This document shows, piece by piece, positions 1-13,160 of a stretch of 64,000 nucleotides of DNA (its first letter is position 1; each line of letters opens with the position of its first letter). This DNA comes from Theocolax elegans. Its lineage: Eukaryota; Arthropoda; Insecta; Hymenoptera; Cerocephalidae. The notes below the pieces were generated by a model, which ran no database searches, was not told where the DNA came from, and was given only the letters and a program-made list of their open reading frames with translations. The stretch lies in NCBI GenBank assembly GCA_026168455.1, contig CM047431.1, positions 40,703,986 to 40,767,985 of the forward strand. Direction: 5' to 3'. A program made the position numbers and the translations under genes.

Positions 1-225
1 AAGAATAAACATTTTTGAGTGAAAAATTTTTCCATTACCTGATCAAAATATCGCTGTCTCCTATATCTTATCGGCTCGACGTCCTGCGATCTACGGAAGG
101 TGTTTACATGTTAAAGGGCAATAAACTTTAAGTCTAGAGTCATCTATGAAGTGTATAGAACTCTTCGCATCACTAAGAATTCAATGTTAATATTTACCCC
201 TGTTAATTTTAGCCCCGGTCTCCCC
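1..225. mobile_element. Right end of TIR element (copy 1, cut by window edge)
   Basis: This is the last 225 bp of the same element seen complete at 6184-7095 and 13161-14071; the sequence matches base for base over nearly all of its length. It ends in the inverted-repeat terminus TAGCCCCGGTCTCCCC, followed directly by TA and satellite DNA. No coding sequence is visible. The 3' satellite flank differs from that of copies 2 and 3, so this copy either inserted separately or its flank was rearranged by unequal exchange. Confidence 0.85.
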
Positions 226-3200
226 TAAGTACACGCATAAACCGGCTAAGAAATCTGAATTTTCCGATTTTTTTATATTTCGTTTCATAGCCGGGTGAAT
301 TGAAGTCAAATGCATTCTTATACGTAAGTACACGCATAAACCGGCTAAGAATTCCAAATTTTCATTTTGTTAGATATCGTTCCATTGCCGGGTGTATTGT
401 ATTCAAAGGCAATCTTATACGTAAATACACGCATAAACCGATTAAGAAGCTTAAATTTTCAATTTTTTTTATTTCGTTTCATAGCCGGGTGAATTGAAGT
501 CAAATGCATTCTTATACATAAGTACACGCATAAACCGGCTAAGAAATTCGAATTTTCAATTTTTTTATATTTCGTTCCATAGCTGCGTGGATTGAATTCA
601 AACGCACTCTTATACGTAAGTACACGCATAAACCGGCTAAGAAATCCAAATTTTCATTTTTTTAGATTTCGTTCCATTGCCGGGTGTATTATATTCAAAG
701 GCAATCTTATACGTAAATACACTCATAAACCGACTATGAAGCCGAAATTTTCAATTTTTTTAGATTTCGTTCCATAGTGGGGTGGATTGAATTCAAAGGC
801 ATTCTTATACGTTAGTACACGCATAACCCGGCTAAGAAATCCAAATTTACATTTTTATATATTTCGTTCTATAGCCGGGTGGATTGAACTCAAATGCATT
901 CTTATACATAAGTACACGCATAAACCGGCTAAGAAATCTGAATTTTCCAATTTTTTTATATTTCGTTTCATAGCCGGGTGAATTGAAGTCAAATGCATTC
1001 TTATACGTAAGTACACGCATAAACCGGCTAAGAAATACGAATTTTCAATTTTTTATATTTCGTTCCATAGCCGGGGGGATTGATTTCAAAGGCACTCTTA
1101 TACGTAAATACACGCATAAACCGGCTAAGAAATCCGAATATTCAATTTTTTTATATTTCGTTCCATATCCGGGTGGATTGAATTTAAATGCATTCTTATA
1201 CGTAAGTACACGCATAAACCGGCTAAGAAATCCAAATTTTCATTTTTTTAGATATCGTTCCATTGCCGGGTGTATTGTATTCAAATGCAATCTTATACGT
1301 AAATACACGCATAAACCGACTAGGAAGGTTAAATTTTCAATTTTTTTAGATTTCGATTCATAGCGGGGTGGATTGAATTCAAATGCACTCTTATAGATAA
1401 GTACACGCATAAACCGGCTAAGAAATCCGAATATTCAATTTTTTTTATATTTCGAACCATAGGCGGGTGGATTAAATTCAGATGCATTCTTATACGTGAA
1501 TACACGCACAAACCGGCTATGAAATTCAAATTTTCATTTTTTTAGATTTCGTTACATTGCCGGGTGGATTGAATTCAAAGGCATTCATATACGTTAGTAC
1601 ATGCATAACTCGGCTAAGAAATCCAAATTTACATTTTTATATATTTCGTTCTATAGCCGGGTGGATTGAACTCAAATGCATTCTTATACATAAATACACG
1701 CATAAACCGGCTAAGAAATCTGAATTTTCCAATTTTTTTATATTTCGTTTCATAGCCGGGTGGATTGAATTCAAATGCACTCTTATAGATAAGTACACGC
1801 ATAAACCGGCTAAGAAATCCGAATATTCAATTTTTTTTATATTTCGAACCATAGGCGGGTGGATTAAATTCAGATGCATTCTTATACGTGAATACACGCA
1901 CAAACCGGCTATGAAATTCAAATTTTCATTTTTTTAGATTTCGTTACATTGCCGGGTGGATTGAATTCAAATGCATTTTTATACATAAGTACACGCATAA
2001 ACCGGCTAAGAATTTCAAATTTTCATTTTTTTATATTTCTTTCCATAGCCGGGTGGATTGAATTCAAATCCATTCTTATACGTTAGTACATGCATAACCC
2101 GGCTAAGAAATCCAAATTTACATTTTTATATATTTCGTTCTATAGCCGGGTGGATTGAACTCAAATGCATTCTTATACGTAAGTACACGCATAAACCGAC
2201 TAAGAAATCCGAATATTCAATTTTTTTATATTTCTTTCCATATCCGGGTGGATTGAATTCAAATGCATTTTTATACATAAGTACACGCATAAACCGGCTA
2301 AGAAATTCAAATTTACATTTTTATATATTTCGTTCTATAGCCGGGTGGATTGAACTCAAATGCATTCTTATACATAAGTACACGCATAAACCGGCTAAGA
2401 AATCTGAATTTTCCAATTTTTTTATATTTCGTTTCATAGCCGGGTGAATTGAAGTCAAATGCATTCTTATACGTAAGTACACGCATAAACCGGCTAAGAA
2501 GTACGAATTTTCAATTTTTTATATTTCGTTCCATAGTGGGGTGGATTGAATTCAAAGGCATTCTTATACGTAAATACACGCATAAACCGGCTAAGAAATC
2601 CGAATATTCAATTTTTTTATATTTCGTTGCATATCCGAGTGGATTGAATTTAAATGCATTCTTATACATAAGTACACGCATAAACCGGCTAAAAAGTCCT
2701 AATTTTTAATTTTTTTATATTTCGTTCTATAGCCGGGTGGATTGAATTCAAATACATTCTTATACGTAAGTACACGCATAAACCGGCTAAGAAATCCAAA
2801 TTTTCATTTTTTTAGATATCGTTCCGTTGCCGGGTGTATTGTATTCAAATGCAATCTTATACGTAAATACACGCATAAACCGACTAGGAAGCTTAAATTT
2901 TCAATTTTTTTAGATTTCGTTCCATAGTGGGATGGATTGAATTCAAAGGCATTCTTATACGTAAATACACGCATAAACCGGCTAAGAAATCCGAATATCC
3001 AGTTTTTTTATATTTCGTTCCATATCCGAGTGGATTGAATTTAAATGCATTCTTATACATAAGTACACGCATAAACCGGCTAAAAAGTCCTAATTTTTAA
3101 TTTTTTTATATTTCGTTCTATAGCCGGGTGGATTGAATTCAAATACATTCTTATACGTAAGTACACGCATAAACCGGCTAAGAAATCCAAATTTTCATTT

Positions 3201-6183
3201 TTTTAGATATCGTTCCATTGCCGGGTGTATTGTATTCAAATGCAATCTTATACGTAAATACACGCATAAACCGACTAGGAAGCTTAAATTTTCAATTTTT
3301 TTAGATTTCGTTCCATAGTGGGGTGGATTGAATTCAAAGGCATTCTTATACGTAAGTACACGCATAAACCGGCTAAGAAGCTTAAATTTTCAATTTTTTT
3401 TTATTTCGATCCATAGCGGGGTGGATTGAATTCAAATGCACTCTTATAGATAAGTACACGCATAAACCGGCTAAGAAATCCGAATATTCAAGTTTTTTAT
3501 ATTTCGATCCATATGCGGGTGGATTAAATTCAGATGCATTCTTATACGTAAATACACGCACAAACCGGCTATGAAATTCAAATTTTCATTTTTTAGATTT
3601 CGTTCCATTGTCGGGTGGATTGAATTGAAAGGCATTCATATACGTAAATACACGCATAAACCGGCTAAGAACTTAAATTTTCAATTTTTTTTTATTTCGA
3701 TCCATAGCGGGGTGGATTGAATTCAAATGCACTCTTATAGATAAGTACACGCATAAACCGGCTAAGAAATCCGAATATTCAATTTTTTTATATTTCGGTC
3801 CATATCCGGGTGAATTGAATTCAAATGCATTTTTATACATAAGTACACGCATAAACCGGCTAAGAAATCCGAATTTTCAATTTTTTTATATTTCGTTCCA
3901 TATCCGGGTGGATTGAATTCAAATGCATTCTTATACGTAAGTACACGCATAAACCGGCTAAAAAGTCCTAATTTTCAATTTTTTTATATTTCGTTCTATA
4001 GCCGGGTGGATTGAACTCAAATGCATTCTTATACATAAGTACACGCATAAACCGGCTAAGAAATCTAAATTTTCCAATTTTTTTATATTTTGTTCCATAG
4101 CCGGGTGAATTGAAGTCAAATGCATTCTTATACGGAAGTACACGCATAAACCGGCTAAGAAATGCAAATTTTAATTTTTTTATATTTCGTTCCATAGCCG
4201 GGTGGATTGATTTCAAAGGCATTCTTATACGTAAATACATGCATAAACCGGCTGAGAGATTCATAATTTCAATTTTTTAAATTTCGTTCCACAGCCGGGT
4301 GGATGGAATTTAAATGCATATTTACACCTAGATACACGCATAAACCGGCTAAGAAATCCTAATTTTCATTTATTTATATTTCTTTCCATAGCCGGGTGGA
4401 TTGAATTCTAATGCATTCTTATACGTAAGTAGACGCATAAACCGGCTAAGAAATCTGAATTTTCAATTTTTTTATATTTCGTTCCATAGCCGTGTGAACT
4501 GAAGTCAAATGCATTCTTATACGTAAGTACACGCATAAACCGGCTAAGAAATCCAAATTTTCATTTTTTTATATTTCGTTCCATTGCCGGGTGGATTGAA
4601 TTCAAAGGCATTCTTATACGTAAATACACGCATAAACCGGCTAAGAAGCTTAAATTTTCAATTTTTTTTTCTTTCGATTCATAGCGGGGTGGATTGAATT
4701 CAAATGCACTCTTATAGATAAGTACACGCATAAACCGGCTAAGAAATCCGAATATTCAATTTTTTTATATTTCGAACCATAGGCGGGTGGATTAAATTCA
4801 GATGTATTCTTATACGTGAATACACGTACAAACCGGCTATGAAATTCAAATTTTCATTTTTTTAGATTTCGTTACATTGCCGGGTGGATTGAATTGAAAG
4901 GCATTCATATACGTAAATACACGCATGAACCGGCTAAGAAGCTTAAATTTTCAATTTTTTTTTATTTCGATCCATAGCGGGGTGGATTGAATTTAAATGC
5001 ATTTTTATACATAAGTACACGCATACACCGGCTAAGAAATCCAAATTTTCAATTTTTTTGATTACGTTCCATTGCCGGGTGTATTGTATTCAAAGGCAAT
5101 CTTATACGTAAATACACGCATAAACCGACTAGGAAGCTTAAATTTTGAATTTTTTTATATTTCGTTCTATAGCCGGGTGGATTGAACTCAAATGTATTCT
5201 TATACATAAGTACACTCATAAATCGGCTAAGAAATCCAAATTTACATTTTTTTATATTTCGTTCTATAGCCGGGTGGATTGAACTCAAATGCATTCTTAT
5301 ACACAAGTACACGCATAAACCGGCTAAGAAATATGAATATTCATTTTTTTATATTTCATTCCATAGCCGGGTGGATTGAACTCAAATGCATTCTTATACA
5401 TAAGTACACGCATAAACCGGCTAAGAAATCTGAATTTTCCAATTTTTTTATATTTCGTTTCATAGCCGGGTGAATTGAAGTCAAATGCATTCTTATACGT
5501 AAGTACACGCATAAACCTGCTAAGAAAAACGAATTTTCAATTTTTTATATTTCGTTCCATAGCCGGGTGGATTGATTTCAAAGGCACTCTTATACGTAAG
5601 TACATGCATAAACCGGCTAAGAAATCCAAATTTTCATTTATTTATATTTCTTTCCATAGCCGGGTGGATTGAATTCAAATGCATTCTTATACGTAAGTAC
5701 ACGCATAAACCGGCTAAAAAGCTTAAATTTTCAATTTTTTTTTATTTCGATTCATAGCGGGGTGGATTGAATTCAAATGCATTCTTATACATAAGTACAC
5801 TCATAAATCGGCTAAGAAATCCAAATTTTCATTTTTTTATATTTCTTTCCCTAGCCGGGTGGATTGAATTCAAATGCATTCTTATACTTAAGTACACGCA
5901 TAAACCGGCTAAGAAATCCAAATTTTCATTTTTTTAGATATCGTTCCATTGCCGGGTGTATTGTATTCAAAGGCAATCTTATACGTAAATACACGCATAA
6001 ACCGATTAAGAAGCTTAAATTTTCAATTTTTTTATATTTCGTTTCATAGCCGGGTGAATTGAAGTCAAATGCATTCTTATACATAAGTACACGCATAAAC
6101 CGGCTAAGAAATTCGAATTTTTAATTTTTTTTTATTTCGATTCATAGTGGGGTGGATTGAATTCAAATTCATTCTTATACGTA
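226..6183. repeat. Satellite array, segment A (about 97-98 bp monomer)
   Basis: Head-to-tail monomers of about 97-98 bp, roughly 61 copies. Landmarks in each are ACACGCATAAACCGGCTAAG, an A/T-rich core of T-runs, TTTCGTTCCATAGCCGGGTGG-like sequence (variants CATTGCCGGGTGTA and CGATCCATAGCGGGG), and GAATTCAAATGCATTCTTATACG. EcoRI (GAATTC) and NsiI (ATGCAT) sites occur in most monomers and HindIII (AAGCTT) in one subtype, so digestion should give ladders. Short ORFs on both strands are read-through of the monomer and shift frame each unit. The segment holds no gene. Centromeric or pericentromeric placement is inference. Confidence 0.97.
3600..4670. repeat. Higher-order block, matched at about 8,826-9,780
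   Basis: An ordered run of distinctive monomer variants recurs 5,226 bp downstream: a GTCGGGTGGATTGAATTGAAAGG variant, then AAGAACTTAAATTTTC, then the monomer reading GATGGAATTTAAATGCATATTTACACC. The offset later drops to about 5,127 because the second copy lacks one monomer. This shows duplication of a multi-monomer unit, not only of single monomers. Confidence 0.8.
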
Positions 6184-7370
6184 GGGGAGACCGGGGCTAA
6201 AATTAACATTTTTTTAAAAAATCGTTCTCCTAATTAATTAAAGAATTAGTTTGCTATACTAAGTATTGTTACTTTTTCTTTGCCTATTCAGCGAAGTCAT
6301 GTCACAGGAATTTTTTGGAAATTATAAATATCTTTTTTTTACGAGAGGATTTACTAAAAATCGTTGTCTGTTAATTTTTGCCCCGCATGCGGGGTAAATA
6401 TTAACATCTCATTTTTTTATTGTTAAGACTTAGTTTCATAATAAATGTACACATTTAACAAATGTAAACAAAAAAATATATTTTTTACTGAATATACGAA
6501 TAACAAGTGATATACAAATAAAAAAATTGTTAACAAATTATTTCTTTAACACAAAAATAACGCAGGTCTTCGTCTTACAAATTAATTAAAGCTAATAAAC
6601 ATTTGCACTATTAAATAATACATGTATAAACACAAAAATTATAGCAAAGTTCAAATTAATAAAATTAAATATAAATTAATAGTATTAACAGTATTAATAC
6701 TTGCCCCGAAAATTTGTTAATATTTACCCCGACAAATTTTTTTTTTTTAAATCGTTAAAAAAAATAAAAAGAAATAAAAAAAAATAAAAAAAAATGTGCG
6801 ATTAAATAGCTTATTTCAAGTAGAATGGGGTATGGTAATTTTAATTTTGTTAATTATATGATATGTAATTAAGAATAAACATTTTTGAGTGAAAAATTTT
6901 TCCATTACCTGATCAAAATATCGCTGTCTCCTATATCTTATCGGCTCGACGTCCTGCGATCTACGGAAGGTGTTTACATGTTAAAGGGCAATAAACTTTA
7001 AGTCTAGAGTCATCTATGAAGTGTATAGAACTCTTCGCATCACTAAGAATTCAATGTTAATATTTACCCCTGTTAATTTTAGCCCCGGTCTCCCCTAAGT
7101 ACATGCATAAACCGGCTAAGAAATTCAAATTTTCATTTTTTTATATTTCTTTCCATAGCCAGGTGGATTGAATTCAAATGCATTCTTATACGTTAGTACA
7201 TGCATAACCCGGCTAAGAAATCCAAATTTACATTTTTATATATTTCGTTCTATAGCCGGGTGGATTGAACTCAAAGGCACTCTTATACGTAAATACACGC
7301 ATAAACCGGCAAAGAGATTCATATTTTCAATTTTTTTAATTTCGTTCCACAGCCGGGTGGATTGAATTCA
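5182..7370. repeat. Higher-order block containing the TIR element, matched at 12,159-14,346
   Basis: The satellite flank upstream, the whole TIR element and the satellite flank downstream recur with an offset of 6,976-6,977 bp and very few differences. At its left end the copy differs by one monomer (offset 6,880). A shorter piece (about 5,180-5,560) also recurs at about 11,084-11,460, offset 5,904, so the block itself has internal duplications. Confidence 0.85.
6184..7095. mobile_element. Non-autonomous TIR element (copy 2), 912 bp, TA-flanked
   Basis: Perfect terminal inverted repeats of about 25 bp begin GGGGAGACCGGGGCTAAAAT and end in the reverse complement. The element lies between TA at 6182-6183 and TA at 7096-7097. 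The uninterrupted monomer reads CGTAAGTACACG here, so the TA is a duplicated target, as expected for the Tc1/mariner group. The interior is very AT-rich with no ORF of note, so it cannot encode its own transposase and would be a MITE-like or deletion derivative. The motif TTAATATTTACCCC and its complement recur inside. Superfamily assignment rests only on the TA target. Confidence 0.88.
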
Positions 7371-10300
7371 AATGCAATCTTATACGTAAATACACGCATA
7401 AACCGACTAGGAAGCTTAAATTTTCAATTTTTTTAGATTTCGTTCCATAGTGGGGTGGATTGAATTCAAAGGCATTCTTATACGTAAATACACGCATAAA
7501 CCGGCTAAGAAATCCGCATATTCAATTTTTTTATATTTCGGTCCATATCCGAGTGGATTGAATTTAAATGCATTCTTATACATAAGTACACGCATAAACC
7601 GGCTAAGAAATCTGAATTTTCCAATTTTTTTATATTTCGTTTCATAGCCGGGTGAATTGAAGTCAAATGCATTCTTATACGTAAGTACACGCATAAACCG
7701 GCTAAGAAATACGAATTTTCAATTTTTTATATTTCGTTCCATAGCCGGGTGGATTGACTTCAAAGGCACTCTTATACGTAAATACACGCATAAACCGGCA
7801 AAGAGATTCATATTTTCAATTTTTTTAATTTCGTTCCACAGCCGGGTGGATTGAATTCAAATGCAATCTTATACATAAATACACGCATAAACCGACTAGG
7901 AAGCTTACATTTTCAATTTTTTTAGATTTCGTTCCATAGCCGGGTGAATTGAAGTCAAATGCATTCTTATACATAAGTACACGCATAAACCGGCTAAGAA
8001 ATACGAATTTTCAATTTTTTATATTTCGTTCTATAGCCGGGTGGATTGAACTCAAATGCATTCTTATACATAAGTACACGCATAACCGGCTGAGAAATCT
8101 GAATTTTCCAATTTTTTATATTTCGTTTCATAGCCTGGTGGATTGAACTCAAATGCATTCTTATACATAAGTACAACGCATAAACCGGCTAAGAAATCCA
8201 AATTTTCATTTTTTAGATTTCGTTCCATTGCCGGGTAGATTGTATTCAAAGGCAAGTCTTATACGTAAATACACTCATAAACCGACTAGGAAGCTTAAAT
8301 TTCAATTTTTTTAGATTTCGTTCCAGAGCCGGTGAATTGAAGTCAAATGCATTCTTATACATAGTACACGGCATAAACCGGCTAAGAAATACGATCATAA
8401 ACCGGCTAAGAAATCCAAATTTTCATTTTTTTAGATTTCGTTCCATTGCCGGGTATATTGTATTCAAAGGCAATCTTATACGTAAATACACGCATAAACC
8501 GACTAGGAAGCTTAAATTTTCAATTTTTTTAGATTTCGTTCCATAGCCGGGTGAATTGAAGTCAAATGCATTCTTATACATAAGTACACGCATAAACCGG
8601 CTAAGAAATACGAATTTTCAATTTTTTATATTTCGTTCCATAGCCGGGTGGATTGAATTCAAATGCATTCTTATATATAAGTACACTCATAAATCGGCTA
8701 AGAAATCCAAATTTACATTTTTTTATATTTCGTTCTATAGCCGGGTGGATTAAATTCAGATGCATTCTTATACGTAAATACACGCACAAACCGGCTATGA
8801 AATTCAAATTTTCATTTTTTAGATTTCGTTCCATTGTCGGGTGGATTGAATTGAAAGGCATTCATATACGTAAATACACGCATAAACCGGCTAAGAACTT
8901 AAATTTTCAATTTTTTTTTATTTCGATCCATAGCGGGGTGGATTGAATTCAAATGCACTCTTATAGATAAGTACACGCATAAACCGGCTAAGAAATCCGA
9001 ATATTCAATTTTTTTATATTTCGGTCCATATCCGGGTGGATTGAATTCAAATGCATTTTTATACATAAGTACACGCATAAACCGGCTAAGAAATCCGAAT
9101 TTTCAATTTTTTTATATTTCGTTCCATATCCGGGTGGATTGAATTCAAATGCATTCTTATACGTAAGTACACGCATAAACCGGCTAAAAAGTCCTAATTT
9201 TCAATTTTTTTATATTTCGTTCTATAGCCGGGTGGATTGAACTCAAATGCATTCTTATACATAAGTACACGCATAAACCGGCTAAGAAATGCAAATTTTC
9301 ATTTTTTTATATTTCGTTCCATAGCCGGGTGGATTGATTTCAAAGGCATTCTTATACGTAAATACATGCATAAACCGGCTGAGAGATTCATAATTTCAAT
9401 TTTTTAAATTTCGTTCCACAGCCGGGTGGATGGAATTTAAATGCATATTTACACCTAGATACACGCATAAACCGGCTAAGAAATCCTAATTTTCATTTAT
9501 TTATATTTCTTTCCATAGCCGGGTGGATTGAATTCAAATGCATTCTTATACGTAAGTAGACGCATAAACCGGCTAAGAAATCTGAATTTTCAATTTTTTT
9601 ATATTTCGTTCCATAGCCGTGTGAACTGAAGTCAAATGCATTCTTATACGTAAGTACACGCATAAACCGGCTAAGAAATCCAAATTTTCATTTTTTTATA
9701 TTTCGTTCCATTGCCGGGTGGATTGAATTCAAAGGCATTCTTATACGTAAATACACGCATAAACCGGCTAAGAAGCTTAAATTTTCAATTTTTTTTTATT
9801 TCGATCCATAGCGAGGTGGATTGAATTTAAATGCATTTTTATACATAAGTACACGCATACACCGGCTAAGAAATCCAAATTTTCAATTTTTTTGATTACG
9901 TTCCATTGCCGGGTGTATTGTATTCAAAGGCAATCTTATACGTAAATACACGCATGAACCGGCTAAGAAGCTTAAATTTTCAATTTTTTTTTATTTCGAT
10001 CCATAGCGAGGTGGATTGAATTTAAATGCATTTTTATACGTAAGTACACGCATAAACCGGCTAAGAAATACGAATTTTCAATTTTTTATATTTCGTTCCA
10101 TAGCCGGGGGGATTGATTACAAAGGCACTCTTATACGTAAATACACGCATAAACCGGCAAAGAGATTCATATTTTCAATTTTTTTAATTTCGTTCCACAG
10201 CCGGGTGGATTGAATTCAAATGCAATCTTATACGTAAATACACGCATAAACCGACTAGGAAGCTTAAATTTTCAATTTTTTTAGATTTCGTTCCATAGTG

Positions 10301-13160
10301 GGGTTGATTGAATTTAAATGCATTTTTATACATAAGTACACGCATACACCGGCTAAGAAATCCAAATTTTCAATTTTTTTGATTACGTTCCATTGCCGGG
10401 TGTATTGTATTCAAAGGCAATCTTATACGTAAATACACGCATGAACCGGCTAAGAAGCTTAAATTTTCAATTTTTTTTTATTTCGATCCATAGCGAGGTG
10501 GATTGAATTTAAATGCATTTTTATACGTAAGTACACGCATAAACCGGCTAAGAAATACGAATTTTCAATTTTTTATATTTCGTTCCATAGCCGGGGGGAT
10601 TGATTACAAAGGCACTCTTATACGTAAATACACGCATAAACCGGCTAAGAAGCTTAAATTTTCAATTTTTTTTTATTTCGATCCATAGCGAGGTGGATTG
10701 AATTTAAATGCATTTTTATACGTAAGTACACGCATAAACCGGCTAAGAAATACGAATTTTCAATTTTTTATATTTCGTTCCATAGCCGGGGGGATTGATT
10801 ACAAAGGCACTCTTATACGTAAATACACGCATAAACCGGCAAAGAGATTCATATTTTCAATTTTTTTAATTTCGTTCCACAGCCGGGTGGATTGAATTCA
10901 AATGCAATCTTATACGTAAATACACGCATAAACCGACTAGGAAGCTTAAATTTTCAATTTTTTTAGATTTCGTTCCATAGTGGGGTTGATTGAATTCAAA
11001 GGCATTCTTATACATAAGTACACACATAAATCGGCTAAGAAATCCAAATTTACATTTTTTTATATTTCGTTCTATAGCCGGTGGATTGAACTCAAATGTA
11101 TTCTTATACATAAGTACACTCATAAATCGGCTAAGAAATCCAAATTTACATTTTTTTATATTTCGTTCTATAGCCGGGTGGATTGAACTCAAATGCATTC
11201 TTATACATAAGTACACGCATAAACCGGCTAAGAAATATGAATATTCATTTTTTTATATTTCATTCCATAGCTGGGTGGATTGAACTCAAATGCATTCTTA
11301 TACATAAGTACACGCATAAACCGGCTAAGAAATCTGAATTTTCCAATTTTTTTATATTTCGTTTCATAGCCGGGTGAATTGAAGTCAAATGCATTCTTAT
11401 ACGTAAGTACACGCATAAACCTGCTAAGAAAAACGAATTTTCAATTTTTTATATTTCGTTCCATAGCCGGGTGGATTGATTTCAAAGGCATTCTTATACG
11501 TAAATACACGCATAAACCGGCTAAGAAGCTTAAATTTTCAATTTTTTTTTCTTTCGATTCATAGCGGGGTGGATTGAATTCAAATGCACTCTTATAGATA
11601 AGTACACGCATAAACCGGCTAAGAAATCCGAATATTCAATTTTTTTATATTTCGAACCATAGGCGGGTGGATTAAATTCAGATGTATTCTTATACGTGAA
11701 TACACGTACAAACCGGCTATGAAATTCAAATTTTCATTTTTTTAGATTTCGTTACATTGCCGGGTGGATTGAATTCAAAGGCATTCATATACGTAAATAC
11801 ACGCATGAACCGGCTAAGAAGCTTAAATTTTCAATTTTTTTTTATTTCGATCCATAGCGAGGTGGATTGAATTTAAATGCATTTTTATACATAAGTACAC
11901 GCATACACCGGCTAAGAAATCCAAATTTTCAATTTTTTTGATTACGTTCCATTGCCGGGTGTATTGTATTCAAAGGCAATCTTATGCGTAAATACACGCA
12001 TAAACCGACTAGGAAGCTTAAATTTTGAATTTTTTTAGATTTCGTTCCATAGTGGGGTTGATTGAATTCAAAGGCATTCTTATACATAAGTACACACATA
12101 AATCGGCTAAGAAATCCAAATTTACATTTTTTTATATTTCGTTCTATAGCCGGGTGGATTGAACTCAAATGTATTCTTATACATAAGTACACTCATAAAT
12201 CGGCTAAGAAATCCAAATTTACATTTTTTTATATTTCGTTCTATAGCCGGGTGGATTGAACTCAAATGCATTCTTATACATAAGTACACGCATAAACCGG
12301 CTAAGAAATATGAATATTCATTTTTTTATATTTCATTCCATAGCTGGGTGGATTGAACTCAAATGCATTCTTATACATAAGTACACGCATAAACCGGCTA
12401 AGAAATCTGAATTTTCCAATTTTTTTATATTTCGTTTCATAGCCGGGTGAATTGAAGTCAAATGCATTCTTATACGTAAGTACACGCATAAACCTGCTAA
12501 GAAAAACGAATTTTCAATTTTTTATATTTCGTTCCATAGCCGGGTGGATTGATTTCAAAGGCACTCTTATACGTAAGTACATGCATAAACCGGCTAAGAA
12601 ATCCAAATTTTCATTTATTTATATTTCTTTCCATAGCCGGGTGGATTGAATTCAAATGCATTCTTATACGTAAGTACACGCATAAACCGGCTAAAAAGCT
12701 TAAATTTTCAATTTTTTTTTATTTCGATTCATAGCGGGGTGGATTGAATTCAAATGCATTCTTATACATAAGTACACTCATAAATCGGCTAAGAAATCCA
12801 AATTTTCATTTTTTTATATTTCTTTCCCTAGCCGGGTGGATTGAATTCAAATGCATTCTTATACTTAAGTACACGCATAAACCGGCTAAGAAATCCAAAT
12901 TTTCATTTTTTTAGATATCGTTCCATTGCCGGGTGTATTGTATTCAAAGGCAATCTTATACGTAAATACACGCATAGACCGATTAAGAAGCTTAAATTTT
13001 CAATTTTTTTATATTTCGTTTCATAGCCGGGTGAATTGAAGTCAAATGCATTCTTATACATAAGTACACGCATAAACCGGCTAAGAAATTCGAATTTTTA
13101 ATTTTTTTTTATTTCGATTCATAGCGGGGTGGATTGAATTCAAATTCATTCTTATACGTA
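7096..13160. repeat. Satellite array, segment B
   Basis: This continues the same monomer family, roughly 62 copies. It contains local short-period amplification at about 9,840-10,980: a multi-monomer run with the variants GAGGTGGATTGAATTTAAATG and GGGGGATTGATTACAAAGG appears three times, starting near 10,012, 10,499 and 10,694. A low-quality patch at about 8,060-8,400 carries many single-base indels. No gene. Confidence 0.97.
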
